From: Cheilinus undulatus | Taxonomy: Eukaryota > Chordata > Actinopteri > Labriformes > Labridae | Assembly (NCBI RefSeq): GCF_018320785.1 | Contig: NC_054872.1 | Coordinates: 39,978,551 to 40,042,550, forward strand | DNA length: 64,000 nucleotides | Reading direction: 5' to 3' | Shown: positions 24,201 to 39,200 of the stretch, one piece after another | How positions within the stretch are numbered: the first letter of the stretch is position 1 | Layout: each line of letters starts with the position of its first letter | Translations under genes and position numbers: made by a program | Notes under the pieces: generated by a model | The model's database searches: none | What the model was told of the DNA's origin: nothing | The model's input: only the letters and a program-made list of their open reading frames with translations

Positions 24201-27200
24201 CAAGATAAGAGATTAATATGAAAAAAAAGAAAAACAGACTGGAGAAGAGCCAACAGATCAATACTTGACTGTGTCTGTTGGGATTGAAAAAGAGATGATA
24301 ACTTTACTTTAGCAGAGGAGATAAAATGAGTTTGGACAGGTTTCTTTACAGAGAATTATCTCAGTTGTAGGGAAAAGATGGGAACCTCGATCACATCTTA
24401 AATTTGATTATCTCTGCAGCGTCACTGATATGTTATAAATGTGTAGATAACTTTATTGTTATTGACAAAATAGATATGATTTAATAAATCTGTGTTATTC
24501 CCCATAAGAGACTTTGATCAGAATTAATTTTTTATCATAGAAACAGATAGCAGGATTGTGCAACAGCCCCGTTAGCTGTCACAGTAATTCACTTTGATCT
24601 GTGCTGTCAGAACAGACTATCACCATCGTCAGTCTCTTTTTAGTGATGTAACCATGTGTTTTTTTTGTCATGCTTCTCTCCACACAATAATCTCCAGCTG
24701 TGCCTTTGCAAACACCCCCAAGTACAGCCAGGTGAAATCAGCAGGAGGCATCATCGTACGCAAGGAGTGGGTGATGGACTGCCACAAGAGGAAACAGAAT
24801 ATCTCCTATAAACGGTAAGAGAAGGAAAAGTTGATAGAAGATGTGATTCAAAGTTATAACCATAGAGCTTACAGGCCTGGGTTACGGCTCAGCCTCAGAA
24901 ACAGCTGGATGGGATTTGGTGCCTTGTTAAAGGGTCATTTTCACATGACGACAGCCTGCTGAGCATGTGTCCAATGTTTTGAATCCACATCTGATTAATA
25001 CATTCACCTAAGCCCCGTCTGTACCTCGATGTCGTACAATCTGCACACAGCACTCCCACTGATTGAAGCGTCCAAAAATACACCTCTCACCGCCGCGATG
25101 CCCACTTGCTTCAGAGAACATTGTAACCTTGAGCAGCTGATGCCTGCTGTGATCACAAATTCAACCCAGCCGGATCCAGCAGCTCTCCAATTATCTGGCT
25201 CATTACGAAGGGGAGCTTTTGCAACATCAAGGTCTTCTGTCAGCACTCCACAAAAACCTGCCTCTGAATAATGTAGGGGACAGTTCTCATTCTGGGCAAC
25301 AGGAACTCCAAATTAGAACAGTACAGTGCATGTGCAATACCGTATAGGGCTAGATTTATCATTTAGGGAATTTTCCATACTTTTGGCGCCTGTAATGATT
25401 GTGTCTGACTTGAAGATGAATCCTTTTCCCATCAGGCTCTCTCTGTGCAGGGTTATCTGAGGACAATGAACTGTTTCATTCAGACAATATTCATGAAGGG
25501 GTATAACACAAGAGTCCTATTAGCTGTCAAAGTATTGGTTCTAATTAAATAAGTTCTTTCAGCAACTTTAAACTCTCTAGAGACTTTTCAAACAGAAGAT
25601 AAAATTACTGCCTGTAGGTAATAAAGTTGTTAGAAGTTAAGATACTTCAATACTTCTTGAAACCACTCACTGTGAAATGATTCAATCTCTGCCATTTCAA
25701 TGATCACAGGTATTGAAAAGTGAAGATGCGTGACTGAAAAAAATAACTGCAACTCTTGAAAGATATTTTCAAACAAAAACTGCTGTTAGTGAAAGTGTAC
25801 CAAACAAATACATGTGGAGCAAAGCTCCCACACAGACGAGGAGCACAACCCACACCATCATGTCATCCACACAACCACACCAATATGGTAACAGCCTGAA
25901 TATTCCCAGATAAAAGTTTGGGAACACTTATTTCCCAGTAAAATACAACAGTGGACAGAGACAAGGACGTGGCAGAAGTAGTGCAGACATTATTCAGCAG
26001 CTGTGTCGCTGACAGCACATCTATCGGATCAGTTAAAAGACTCAAAATAGTATCAAACAAACATGAACGTCAGTGTGACTTGGAGGAAAACAGACCAAAC
26101 ACAGCTCAGTTTGGAAGTTTAACCACCTCTCTCTGTTGATTTCTGATGACATAAGTGGTAAAAATGATTTTTAAAAAGGCAGATCTACAACGATATAAGC
26201 TGATGATAAAGTGGCGGACAGTGGTCCTCTGCTTTTGTGGATCAAATGACACCTAAATATGGTACCTCCCACCGTCTTCCTCAGGGGAGGGGGTCATATC
26301 TGCAGCTGTGTCATAGCAGTAGTAACAGTCATCCTCAGGTTCCAGACAGACTCCATTCTCCTTATCAGCTCTGAAGGGCTGTGAAAAACGCTCCCAAACT
26401 TTGTAGTAGGTCCCAACGGTAAAAAACGTAATTCAGAGCTGAAGTCCGTGTTAAAACCAGCAGGATAGACGTTAATTAGCTCACGTAACGAGGTACGTAA
26501 CGGTTGTAAGATGGTATGTTCGATGTCGGCTGGGAAATTTGAGAGTTGTAGGAAAGGGCATAAGTATGTCAAGATATCAGTTAGAGTAAACTTGTATTTT
26601 AAAAATGAATTTCAGTATTTTTATTGATGAAGACCTTTTGGAAGGATGTTGCAGCATTATTCCTAATTTAAATGTTATTTATTGTATGTTTAGTGTATAT
26701 TGTCTTATGTGATGAGTTTGTTGATTTATGTTGTTTAAGTGGTGTATGAGCGTGTTGTTTTTTTGTCTGTCCTGAAAAAGAAATGAAAGTATTAATTATA
26801 AAAAAGTTATTTATTTAGATTAATTATTGTAGTATTTATGTATTATTAATGCAAGAAAAGATCAAAATTTGCACATTTTTGGCCCTTTTTGCCTTTTTTG
26901 CACGTTTTCGCCCAGTTCCGTGACACATTTTTGCAACTTTCCTTTAACCTGTTTCAGCCTCTTTTTGCTATTTTTTCCCCTTTTCTGCCACTTTTTGACC
27001 TGACTGGTGTCTGCAGATCCGTAAATATACACGCATGATTCCTCCTACTTGGAGGCACTATTAGTTTCAAACAAAAGGACGTGCATTTCTTAACAGATGT
27101 CAAGAGACCCAATAGAAAATACCTACGGCCATGAGGGAGGGACTATTGTTATATGCATGTTTTTTGCTATTTAGTTGTTTGAAATATGTGTTCAGAGAAT

Positions 27201-30200
27201 TATCAGGAGGAAAACAGGACCAATATTGCATGGGAACAAATTAGTGAAGGAATGTAGTTTTCTTCAGGAAATATTTTTTAACATAGTCAAAGCACATTCT
27301 AGATGAAAATACTGAAGAAGCAAGGAGTTTGGCAGCCACATCTGATAATCATATTATGTAGATTATCATAGGAGTGAATGGACATCTGCTTGACTGTCCT
27401 CTGTACACATGGGTAAGTGGAAATGAGAGGAGATTGTACGAACTGCTCAGGGACTTTGGCTACTAAAATACAAGTCCTTATCTATATGAAACTGACCCTA
27501 ATCTATTGAAACCTTTAAATACTAGAGTATTGATAATATAATAGATAAAGAGGCTGAAACAATAACAATAGCTAATCATTTTTTAATCTACTTACCTGAA
27601 AATTTAAGAATGTATCTGTTTTTAGTAGTTGTCTTTCAGATGTTAATAGACCGATAACTTAAAAAAATATATATTTTAAGTATGAAGAAATAAAGGCAGC
27701 TACAGTAGCAGATAGCACTACTTGTAATTATAAATAATAGATTATGGAAATTCAGCTTTTTAGAAGAGTTTGATGAATATTCTGAAAAGTTTGTTGTACA
27801 TCTTACAGTGTTAATACTCCTGTGATATTGTGATTAGGCCATGTGAGCCAGAGCTTTAGAGCAGTTTCAATTCTTATGTTGAGAGTAATGGCACTCAGGA
27901 AGAGGAGTGTTCACATTTCTCTTACAGACGTTGGTGGTGATGGATTTGGAGGCTTATCTTGCAGTTGAACAGTCATACGTCAGCACTGATGATTGACGAT
28001 GGTCATCAGCACAGGAGGAGTTTTTGCCTTACTCATATCTATTCAAACCCTGAGGAAATCATACATCAAGTTTTTCATCAATGTTAGCATTTATTAGACT
28101 TGACACGTTCATCTCAACATCCAACTTTTATGGAGCCAAAAGTGCCAAAAGAGTTCAGACTTTTCTCTTATTCCTAAAAGTCAAACAATCTGTGTGTTCA
28201 GGTTTACTAGACTAAAGAGATGCATGGTCTGATGAAGCATCGCTTCATGTTTGCAGTTAGTAAAAGTAGTTGATGATCTGTGATTGCATTTACTGCCAAA
28301 CTGATCAGTGTGAGATTAATTCAGTTTGGCCTGAACTGCTGTGGAGACATGATTTAGGGGGTAGAGGACTGGCCAGACTGTGCTCTGGGCCCTCCTTTAA
28401 ATCTGATTGGCCATTACAGATGCCACAACTATGTTTGGCTATTTTCATTATCAGAGGTGGCACTTTTGTTAAAATCAATAATAAGGGCTGCAGCAGGGCT
28501 GTAAGACGCTTGCTGTACATTTCATTGTGGTATTTCCATGACATCTACTTTTCTTTGTTTATTTGAATATTGATTTTGAGCAAACTTCTTCTCTTTAAGT
28601 CCTAATATTAATTTGTGAAGATTTGATATTGACAAAATAAAAGTAAAGTAATAAAAACATAACATTTTATATTAAAGACATAGTGGAATATAGGTTTTAA
28701 AGTTACAACTATATGTTTTTATTTCTAAAATACTCAAGTGTAACTTGTGAAAATAGATGCAAAAATGTGCTATTTAGTTGCATGATTGCATGCATACAAG
28801 CATACATCATGGTGAAATGAGAGTAAACAATCTTAATTAAGTATAACTTAAAATTCCCCTCACACAAACACCTTCTCTCCAAGAGGGGCATGACTGAAGG
28901 AAAGAGTAAGAGTTGCCTGATTTATTAAATATTGAGGAAACATCTAGAAAAAAGAGTGACTTTTGGACTTAATGATGTTTCATCTCCCACTGTCCTTTCC
29001 AAAGTTTTGTTCATAATAGAAGTGAGGAATTATTTTCTGCTTGAATCTTTCAGTCCCCTGAAAGGATTTCAGTTGTGCTTCATTATACCTCCAGCAAAAA
29101 ATGGCCCTAATGTTGAGTTCATCCAAGGTGCAAAGAAACTAAGTAGCAGAGCTTCTAACGGTGGTTTCTTTTTCCCTTGCTCACATTTCTCAGATTAAGT
29201 TTTTTTTTCTTCTTTTTATTTTTTCTGTCAATTCTTGTCTTTTTTTCTCGCTCTCTTTGCCGATCCCTCCCTATGTGTGTAATTGTGTGGTACTCTGGAG
29301 ACAAATCTGGTGTCTCTTTATGGGGCTTATATTCTTTTCCATGCAGATGTTTCAACTAGCTTGGTTTCTGTGCCGTTTGAAAGCAGTGGCAGGCATCAGG
29401 AATAATGATACAGCGTTGTGGTGCAATGGTTAATTGTTTTGAATTATTTTAATATTTTATGAACAAAGGATGCACAGATTCATGGATTTAACATTGTCTC
29501 TTTTGACAGACATCGACTAATAATATTGGCAGGGACCGATGTCAGTAGCTGATGTTTGTTTGTTGTGTCCAAACAATTTACTTCTGGCATGAAACGTGTC
29601 TAACGGCTGATTCAGAGAAGAGATTAATTATTGGGCAGAGGCTGTGCTCCTCTGGACAAACTGGTATGTTTTCATGGTCTGTGTTATACCAAAAGAATTC
29701 TCATTTGTATTGGCATGGACCCCAAATTTCACGATCAATATACATGATAAGGATAAAAGTATTCCACCACACCAGTCAATTATTGAATTCAGGTGTTTTC
29801 ATCAGTTATTCCGCTATTCTGTGGCCCGCATCATTTCCAGTCTGTACTGTTTCATTAATTGTTTTAACTTCTTGCTAGCTTGTATACTTGTGTAATGTCT
29901 TTATTTTGTGAACTTCTTCTTGTAAGGTGACCTTGAGTGCTTTGAAAGGCACCTATAAATGAAATGCATTATTATTATTAATCAAAAGGTCACCACTGGT
30001 GTTTAAAATCAAGCATGTAGTCAAGCAGTCCCCATTTGCAAACATTTTTGATGCAAAATGGATCATTCTGAAGAGCTCAGTGACTTCAAGTGTGGTACTC
30101 TTCTGATTTCATAGCTTAAGAATTCTGAATTTCAATGGCATTAATGTAAGTTAAAAAACTGCGACTTGAGCTTCATGGATGGTTTTCAGCTGCCTGCAAG

Positions 30201-33200
30201 CCTCACATCACCAAGCCCAGTGCCAAGTGTTCCTGTGAGTGACAAATCACACTTCTCTGTTTGGCAGTCAAATGGGTGAATCTGGGTTTGGCGGATGCCA
30301 GAAGAACGTTACCTGCCTGACTGCACTGTGCCAAATGTTAAGTTTGGTGAAGGAGGGATAATGGTATGGGGCTGTTTTTCAGGGTTCGGGCGAGACCCCT
30401 TATCTCCAGAGAAGGACAATCTTCATACTTCACCATACCAGGACATTTTGGACAATGCTATGATTCCAACTTTGTGGTCCCCGTTTTGGGAAGGCCCTTT
30501 TCTGTTCTAACATGCCTGTGTCTGTGTGGTTATAAAGACATGGTTTGATGAGTCTGGTGTGCAAGAACTTGACTGGCCCGCACAGAGCCCCAATCTGAAC
30601 CCCATTGAGCACCTTTGGGATGAACTGGAATGGAGATTGCAAGTCAGGTCTTCTCATCCAAAATCAGTGCCTGACCTCAAACACTCCAAAATCTTTTGGA
30701 AAGCATCCTGAGAAGAATGGAGGCTGTTATAGCTTCAAATTTAGGCCAACTCCCTATCAAAGTACATGTATTTAAATGCAATGTCGTTACAGCCCCTGTT
30801 GGTGTAATACTTTGTCTGTTGGAGATGATTCATTGTTAAGATTCACAGAAATGTATGTAAATTTTATAGTTAAAGTAGTTTCAGTCATGAGGCATAGAAA
30901 AATCCACCATTTGAGTAGATCCATGAGACTTTCATGTGATGTTCTGTTTTGTATTTGTAAATCAGATACTGTAAGCCATACGAAGTTTAAAGGGCAAAAC
31001 AAAACCCCAAAATATGACTTGAATGCCATACAAACTCCGGCTGATTGTAATTCTTTGTGTTACTTGGCAAATGATTGTTATGGAAATCCCTCCAATGGAC
31101 TAAGTTTTGATCAATGATTCACTGATTACAGCTTTTTCAAATGTGAGCAGTAGATTCTCTGAGACTCTTTGAATAGTTAAAGTCTAATTCAGTTTTGGAC
31201 TGTTGGTTTCATCAAACAGCCAATTTTAATTGGCCACTTTTGTTCTCAACTTCATCTTGGTTTTATCATCTCAGGGGCAAATTTATGAAGTTGTAAAATA
31301 ACTTTGAAATTACTTGATAATTGCAACACTTTGTTGACTCAGTACAATGAGGACATTCTCAAACCTTTGAGCATAAATAGTCAGTGCGATAAGACTGGCA
31401 TTTCAAAGAAATTGTTGCTGTCAAGAGATGTGAAGTGGCTAAGAAATCTGTTTTTACTTCACTATCAGTTTAGATTGGATTGTTCTTGAGAGAAAGGTGT
31501 TCATATGAGACGTGTAAAGCTTTTAAAATAATTACTGCTGGTGATTGATGGCACGCGCTGCTGTGTTTCATGAAATTTGATGCTCAAAAAGTGAATTGAA
31601 ATGAGATATTCACTGCAGTCTGTGTCATCATTCTGCTCACGGTCACATGTCTCTGTCAATATCTGATTGAGCTAAAGATCTCTCACCCACACCACCCCCC
31701 TCTCTTTTTGCCAGAATAATCCATTCCCCCGGTAAGCCCTGCTATTGTGCAGCCTGTTGAGTGTACAGCTTTGATGATGTATCCTTTATTTAAAAGCTGC
31801 ATCTGCTATGGGTAATTAAATGGACCACTTACTTTGATGATGACAAGTACCCAAACAAATATGCACACTGACACTCTCAAACTGTTGCTCCATCATGCGC
31901 ACACACTTTATCACTGAGGCAGATCTAGATTTATTCAGCTCATGACATGCGTAGATACTTGTGTAAAGGAAGTGTGACGTCAGCAAAGCAACTAAGACTT
32001 GCTTTCCCCATTCTCTTTATCCAATCAAGGATCCAGAGATAAATGGAGAGGAGCAGAAAGCACTCAAGCAGTTCTGTGACGTCCAATCACAATAACCTAA
32101 ATGAATAATCAGACATCTTATTAAAAATGGAGCCCCGCAACACTTGAGAGGAATTGGCCAAAGTATCAGCCCAATTAAAACATATTTAATGTATGTCAAG
32201 TTCAAAAGTTCTGGTCCCGCAATTCATCCTGAAGTCTTGCTACATAAAAAATGCATGAAATTTCAGGCTGCTATGATTGTTTCCTTAATTATTAATCTGC
32301 CAAATTTTCATCTGTCCAATTTCTCTGCTTATCTGCCACTCACTTGTTGTGGCAGTAGGCTAAGGAAGAAAGTAAATAAATTGTTTTAGCTCTGTAGGGG
32401 ATGCAGAAGTGGTCCAAATCCGCATTAGATAAGCCCTGTCTCCAGTGCATTTAGAGAGTAACCTTGGGTCTCAGTGGACTAAATGGACTTGCCCAGGAAA
32501 CCCCAAAGGAAGGCACCCAGGAGGCATGATAATCGAATACTAAAACCAGGAAAAACTGACTTGTTTTGATAGAGGAGAGCAGCAGTGGCTTTACTTCTAC
32601 TCCCTCTGGCTGTTTGTGCTTGAAGGCTTTTCCCAGATGTCGCAGAGGAAATTTATTTCTGATACTTAAAACTGGCATGGCTCTCTTTTGGTTAATACCC
32701 AATACCTCTGACTAAAGTGAGACTTAGAATAAAGATGAAGTGGTAGATTGTTGGCTTTAACATCAGCTCTGCTCCCTCTTTACCTCAACATGTAGACAGT
32801 TCGGTTCTGCTTACATTGCACCAGTCTGTAGTTAAACTTGTGGCTCCTAAACTCCATCACTTTAGGCAGTAATTTATTTCCAACTCAGAAGGTAATCCAC
32901 ACTTTAGGCAGAGAACCATGACTCAGTCTAATCCAGACTGCTTTTGAATCCACTGTTCACTGCTCCAGTGTGAGCTGGAGGTCATAGTTTGATGAAGCAA
33001 ACAGAATCACATCATCTGCATAAAGTCTAGCTGCTGCTTCCCAAAGTGGGACTCGCTCCTCACCCTGAGTATATCAGACAATCAATACTACTTGTAGGTT
33101 ACTCATATAATCAGGACTTGTTCTGTGGGCTTGGAGAATAGTAAAGGCACTGTTTTTGAGGACTACATGGACCAGGATCACCAAAGTGAGAGCTGTGTCC

Positions 33201-36200
33201 TCAGCAATACAACAAGGTCAAACAGGAAAGTACTCCATCGTGTGTCATAAATTTTGGGTTCACATTTTTCTCTTGTAATAAATCACTGAGGGTTCACTTA
33301 AGGTATCTCTGGAGAGGGAGCGAGCTTGATCCCTTTAGAAACAGCTTCAAGACCCTAGGGAAGGAGTCTGTTTATCAAGGATAGCCTATCCATGTAAAAT
33401 GAGCATAACAGAGGTGAAATGGTCACCAGTATTAAGAATAATGGTGATAAAATTCCCCCACAGTTATCATACCTTTTATATTGTAATCATCATTCAAACA
33501 GTCAGTGATACTGGTGAATGGGAAAATGATCACAGGTCAACCGAAGAGGGAGACGTCACTGTGTCTCTCCTCAGCTTAGAGTGTAACGACACAGACAGGT
33601 AGTCTTAGGAGGACTTTAGCGGTAGGTTAATCGATTCATAAGCTCAAAACACATCAGCTTTATTAGTCAAACCAAAATAAAATGAAATGCAGCAGCCTGC
33701 CTTAGACTGACCGCTTGACAACAAAAAAGCTCAGAGCAGCATACACTCGCTAGCTTTAGCAGCTCCTATTCTGCTCAAAAAGTCCATGAAAACCAGTCCT
33801 TAACTTTGGAGTAGGTCCTGTTAGTTAAAGTCCCTGTAAATTCAAACTTTGTGTCTAAACACAAGATATGTTGGAATAAGGTTGCTATAAACATGAAAAC
33901 ACTGGGATCTAAATTAATTTTTGATTAACACTGTTAGAAAGTCGTTCACCTCATTCCTGGCTTGGTTTTATTTGAGCAGGGCAGATATCTTAGTCCATGA
34001 CATCGCTGGTCTTGATGGGGATCCCCCCCAAGCTAGAACCGAAAATCACTGAGCAGTTCATCTCAATAGTCTGTTAGCTGATGTTACAGCCTTCATTGAA
34101 AGTTAAGAGCCAGCTACACCCCGTGTTTTTGTTCATTGTGAGGTAAATTTTCCAAATCTATCAGCCACGGTGGCCTACAGGTCATTGATAATATCATAGC
34201 AGGTAGATTTGTACCAGAAATCAGTAGATTTAGTCCCAAACTACTGTCTCTGAGCTCATTTTACTGCCTAATTTTACATGATTTTAAAACTGAATTTTAC
34301 AAACTTAAATGTTTTTTATAACTGAAATTTGGCCTGGTGGTTCATAACATAGTGGCTTGTCTTATAACAAACCTAAAATAGAGATGTTGTGTTTTGTTTT
34401 TTTATCCCTTTGCAGGGACTTAAAAGAAATCGGTTCAATATTGTAATTTGTGTTGAAATTGGTAGAACAGCTGTTGATTAGCTTACTTAGGGGTAGACCA
34501 ACTGTCTTATCATGATGCATTTAAGGACAGTATGAAAAAAAAATCATTGAACAAATGTGTACAAAATATTTAACATCAAGAAAACAAAAGTTAAGTTTTT
34601 GATTGGAAACTTGAATGAACTCAGTAATGAGGATGAAAAATGCAGTTGCTTTTTGTACATTTGAGATTTTCAGTTCTTTTCACCCTGGTTAAATTAAGAT
34701 CTGTTCATTTGTAAATTTTTATTGATTTTATTGACTGATACAGTACCTCGCTTTCTTATACACACTGGTTGATGAAATCTTGAGCATTTTCATCTCTTGT
34801 TTTTCACATCTATTTTCATCATGTTGTCATTTTTAGGAGTGAGGGGTTCGTTTCTTTGTGGGTTTTATTTTGTTTTCTTTCTTCTTGTTTGTCTCATTTT
34901 ACCTCTGCATTATGACCTGTTTGTTTAAATGGATGTTTTAATGTCACTGGCTGCAAAACAAATCCACCTATGGGTACAAGTAAAGTATCCTGAACCTGAA
35001 CATGCTTTTTCAGGATTATAGGATAGATATAGCAGGTTGATCTACAACCATTTTAACTTTATAACTCAAAATCTACTCATCTTGTACAACTTCTGTTACA
35101 GCCAGATTGTCATTTGTCTTTCCAAAATATTGATAATTGTAGCCTTTTGATTATCACTCAGATAGATGAGGAGCTTTAGATTTAAATGGGACTTTTGTAT
35201 CTGTTTTTCTTCGGTAACTTCGTTACTTTTCTGCCCTATAAGACCTAAAATAGTGGCTAATATGTTTAAAGTAGGTTGTAACAAAACAGCATCAAAGTAC
35301 CAAAATTTTGACAACCTTATTAAAAAAGTATGTTAATGTGAAGTTGACATGGTTTTCATGTTTACTTTAAATGTTTACAAAACAAAATGTTCATAGTGCC
35401 TGTGCTGCTAATTTGATATACAGTGATATTTAATGTCAAACCTGATGAAATTATATGAAATTATGAATCTATACTTCTTTAGATTTTCAGCAATTTAAAG
35501 CAGTACTGGTTACCGTGATATTTTTGGTCATGATATGATATTGTAATATCGTTACATTGCTAGATGATATGTCGGTGCCTTTGAAGCTTAAGCCTGCTTT
35601 TTTTTCCCGTGTCACAGAGCAACGAGTGGGCCACAGGAAATCTTTTATGTTGTGAAATGCATTGTCCCTTTTTACATGTTTGGGCCTTCTCACATAGTGA
35701 TATTACAACAATTATTACCTCCGCCATGGAGGTTATGTTATCGGTTTGTTAGCAACATAACTCACGGACGGATTTTGATGAAATTTTCAGGAAATGTCAG
35801 AAATGGCATAAGGAAGAACTGATAAGATTTTGGGAGTGATCCGGATCACTGTCTGGATCCAGGAAATTTTTAAAGGATTCTCTACTGTTGGGAGATAGGG
35901 CTAATTTTTAGTAGTGGACTGAGCTGCCTTGGCAGGGTGTCTGCGCCCTCCGAGTGGTTTTCTGGTATTTAATAGCAATGTTAAGAGCTGGTTTTAGTCC
36001 AATTATTGATAGAAAATCAACATAGTCTGGAAGAAAAAAGTCATGAAACACCTTGAACAGAAAAGCTTTATTATGATAAAAATTGTTGTGGTCCTCTTGT
36101 AAGATTTGTTGCTTATTTAACACGCAAAAAAAGTTTGTTATAACTTCAAATAATTCATGAACTCTGTTAAGACAGCTACAATGTGTCGTACGTTTAATTC

Positions 36201-39200
36201 ATGGCTGATTCTCTAACATGTTAGTAAAAGTTAATTCCTTTAGTCTGAAAATGGTAAAAATCTGAACTTTGTATCAGTGTTTCAAGGTATTTCTGCTCTA
36301 GTTTAGCCCACAGTTTCAAGCAGACCACGTTTCAAGTTCACTTAAGGAAAATCAGATCAAGCTTGTTGGTTCTTTGAGGTAAGGACACTTATTGTCATAA
36401 GCAACTGAATTACTCCCCTTGCCCGCAGTGTCCTATTTTATTTTCCAATTTCCTGAGTATTATGAAACAAGCAGGTCAGTAAAATGTCTCCCCATGGTGT
36501 GAGCAGAAATGATAAAACCTGATATCCACCTCCCCACACTTCACACTTCTAATCTGATAATGTCCGGGCGACTTTATAGTGACTTCAGGGAAATCTACGG
36601 AGAGGTAAAGGAGAAATGTCACATCCTTGTTGTACCCCCCCATGTGCGTGTTTATGTGAGTGTGAGGAACGGACTGAGGTTTTCTGTTTGATATTTTAAT
36701 GTTCCTCTAAATTTTACACCAGTATGCCCGTATTACTGTCACATCATTTAGCTTTTATTTGACTTCTAACCTTTGCAGAAAACATTACAGGATTGAGTCT
36801 GGATATCTGTTCTAACAGTGCATGCTCTTCATCTTACAACTCCACATCTTTTCTGCTACTCGTTTTGGTTTTAAAGTCGTTATACTGTATACCTTGCTGA
36901 AATCAATCAATAAAACAGCCAGCACTCCCATTTCAGAATCAAGGCACACCTTTGCAGTTAATAGCAGATATCATTAGAGTTCACATTAACTATGCATTTC
37001 CAGTCTTTTTTTCTGTTATCCATTCCTAACGAGTTCTCTCTTCTAAATCATGAAAAATGTAAAAAGTGTGTTTGTTTATTTTTTAATCACAGTCTTCACC
37101 GACCTGATTTTATCCTCTCTTCTCTCAGACCTCAGACATTATACCCACTTACCCTGCCAGCTTGAATTAACATGAAGCTTGGGCTTCATCCAGGGTTTTT
37201 ATGTAAAGTAGGCCTTCCAGTGTATTATGTGGAGTATTTTCGGAATAGGAATGGCTTATTTATTTATTTTCTAATTTATTTGAGTTTAAAGTTGAGATTT
37301 TATATGAATTTATTCAGACTTTTTGATATGGGCTCAAGAACTAGTTGATATTTGGAAATGGCTAATATAAATCTTGAGGTTCGAGACAAAAATCAGATAG
37401 TAACTCAAGTGTTATCAAACTGACCAGATTAAGATTATTTTGTTCTGGGGCCTGGCTTTAGATTAAGACCAACAGCATGGTTTTTGTTGGTAAAAATCCT
37501 GTTTATTTTCTCTGTGGTGGATTTGATTATTAGCCATAATGCCATAAATATCCAAGTTAGATTTACCAAGTAAAGCCTCTTCAGTAGTAAGGTGCTTGAC
37601 GTAGATGAGATTCGCCCTGGATATTGTAGGGCTGTCGTGGCTGACACACCTCCTCAGTGTGCTTGGGTGCGGCACAGAAGGACAAGGTGGGCCTTGGCAC
37701 GGATGCAAATGAAGGAGCAGAAGCACAGGAATGAGATGTAACGTGAAGTAACAACAAAAGGACCCGCTTCAGAGTGTACAGAGCACACCAGGCAGCAGCT
37801 GCATGCTAGAGATAGAAGGATTTTTTCGAGAAAGATAGCGAGAACTATATATTTAGTCGCATTGTATTTTAACAAGTTACAACGATTTAATCAGAGCTGA
37901 AGAATTTAACTTTGCACAGCTCCACTACGACCTTGTTCTAATGAAACCCAGTCCAGTCCACATGTCTGACCAATTTCTAGTAAAGTCAGGCTTTAATGGC
38001 TCGAAAGATTTTTCAGTAGGTGAAATAAAGCTTCTTCCCTTAATGGAGTCGCAAACAGCAGCTTTCATCCTCTGTGCATAAAGGAGAGTCTGCCAAATAC
38101 GAGGACAAGTGTTGAAATTATAATGCTAAACTATCATCCACTGAATTAATTTACCTTTAGTTCGATTTCATGTCATCTAGAAGTGAAACTGTGATCCTGA
38201 TCGCTGATGTTTGAACAGAACATCGTTTATTAATCCTGTGGCTTTTTCACGTCCAGCTCTCATCAGAAGGTTAATTTGCTCTGGTCACGGTAAAAAAAAT
38301 CTTTTAACTGAACATTTAATCCTGGACACAGGCTGTCCTAGGACATGAGAGCTTGTTTGGTGCAGCACTGAAAGCCATCCACAATTACACAGAGAGATGG
38401 CACAGGTCATGGCACATAAAAGGAATGCCAGGGGATTTAGATAGTACACAGACACGCAGAAGAACGACTGTAGGGGCTCATACAAGTTAAAAAGTCTGGC
38501 TCTGTATAGTTAACGCAGCCTACTGATCCCAGGTCAGTCGAAATAACCCTGGTGTCAGATCAGATATCGTATAAATTTGTTGCTGTTTTTTAGCCTAAAA
38601 AGCAATACTTATGTATACTGAGTCATCAACATGTATAAATTCATCAATGGTGGATGCTTCGTGTGATGGCGTCGGCATGTGACGTATCCGTGCTCAGGCC
38701 TGGATGCGTTGAGCAGTGTGAGTGCGGGCTAAAGGGGGGACAGGGGAGGGGGTCAAATGGGCTTTAGTACGGTTAGAATACGGCGCAGTATGGATGGCCT
38801 AGTGTGAGTGCGCCCTCAGTAATGGGGTGAGGAGTTCGTACATCCGGCAGGACCTTGAAGTAGAACCGCTGCTCCTTTATCTCAAAAGGAGCCAGTTGAG
38901 GTGGTATGGGCTTCTGATGAGGATGCATCCTGGTCTCCTGTGGAGGTCTTTTGGGCACCTCCAACTGGGAGGAGACCGAAGGTAGACCGAAGACTAGTTG
39001 AAGGGATTATGCATGTCATCTGGCCTGGGAATGCCTTGGAATCCCCCAGGAAAGCTGGAGAATGTTGCTGGGGAGAGGGATATCTGGGCTTACTTGATTT
39101 CCCCGTGACCCAACCATAGATAAGAGGAAGAAAATATAAGGATGGATGGACTTATCACATGATACCTGTAGAAAACAAGTGCTTAAGATATTGATGTCTT

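Noticed and set aside
26294-26572. 92-codon open frame on the minus strand
   Set aside because: No homologue recognised. It overlaps the other open stretch at 26253-26432 in a different frame, and at most one could be real.
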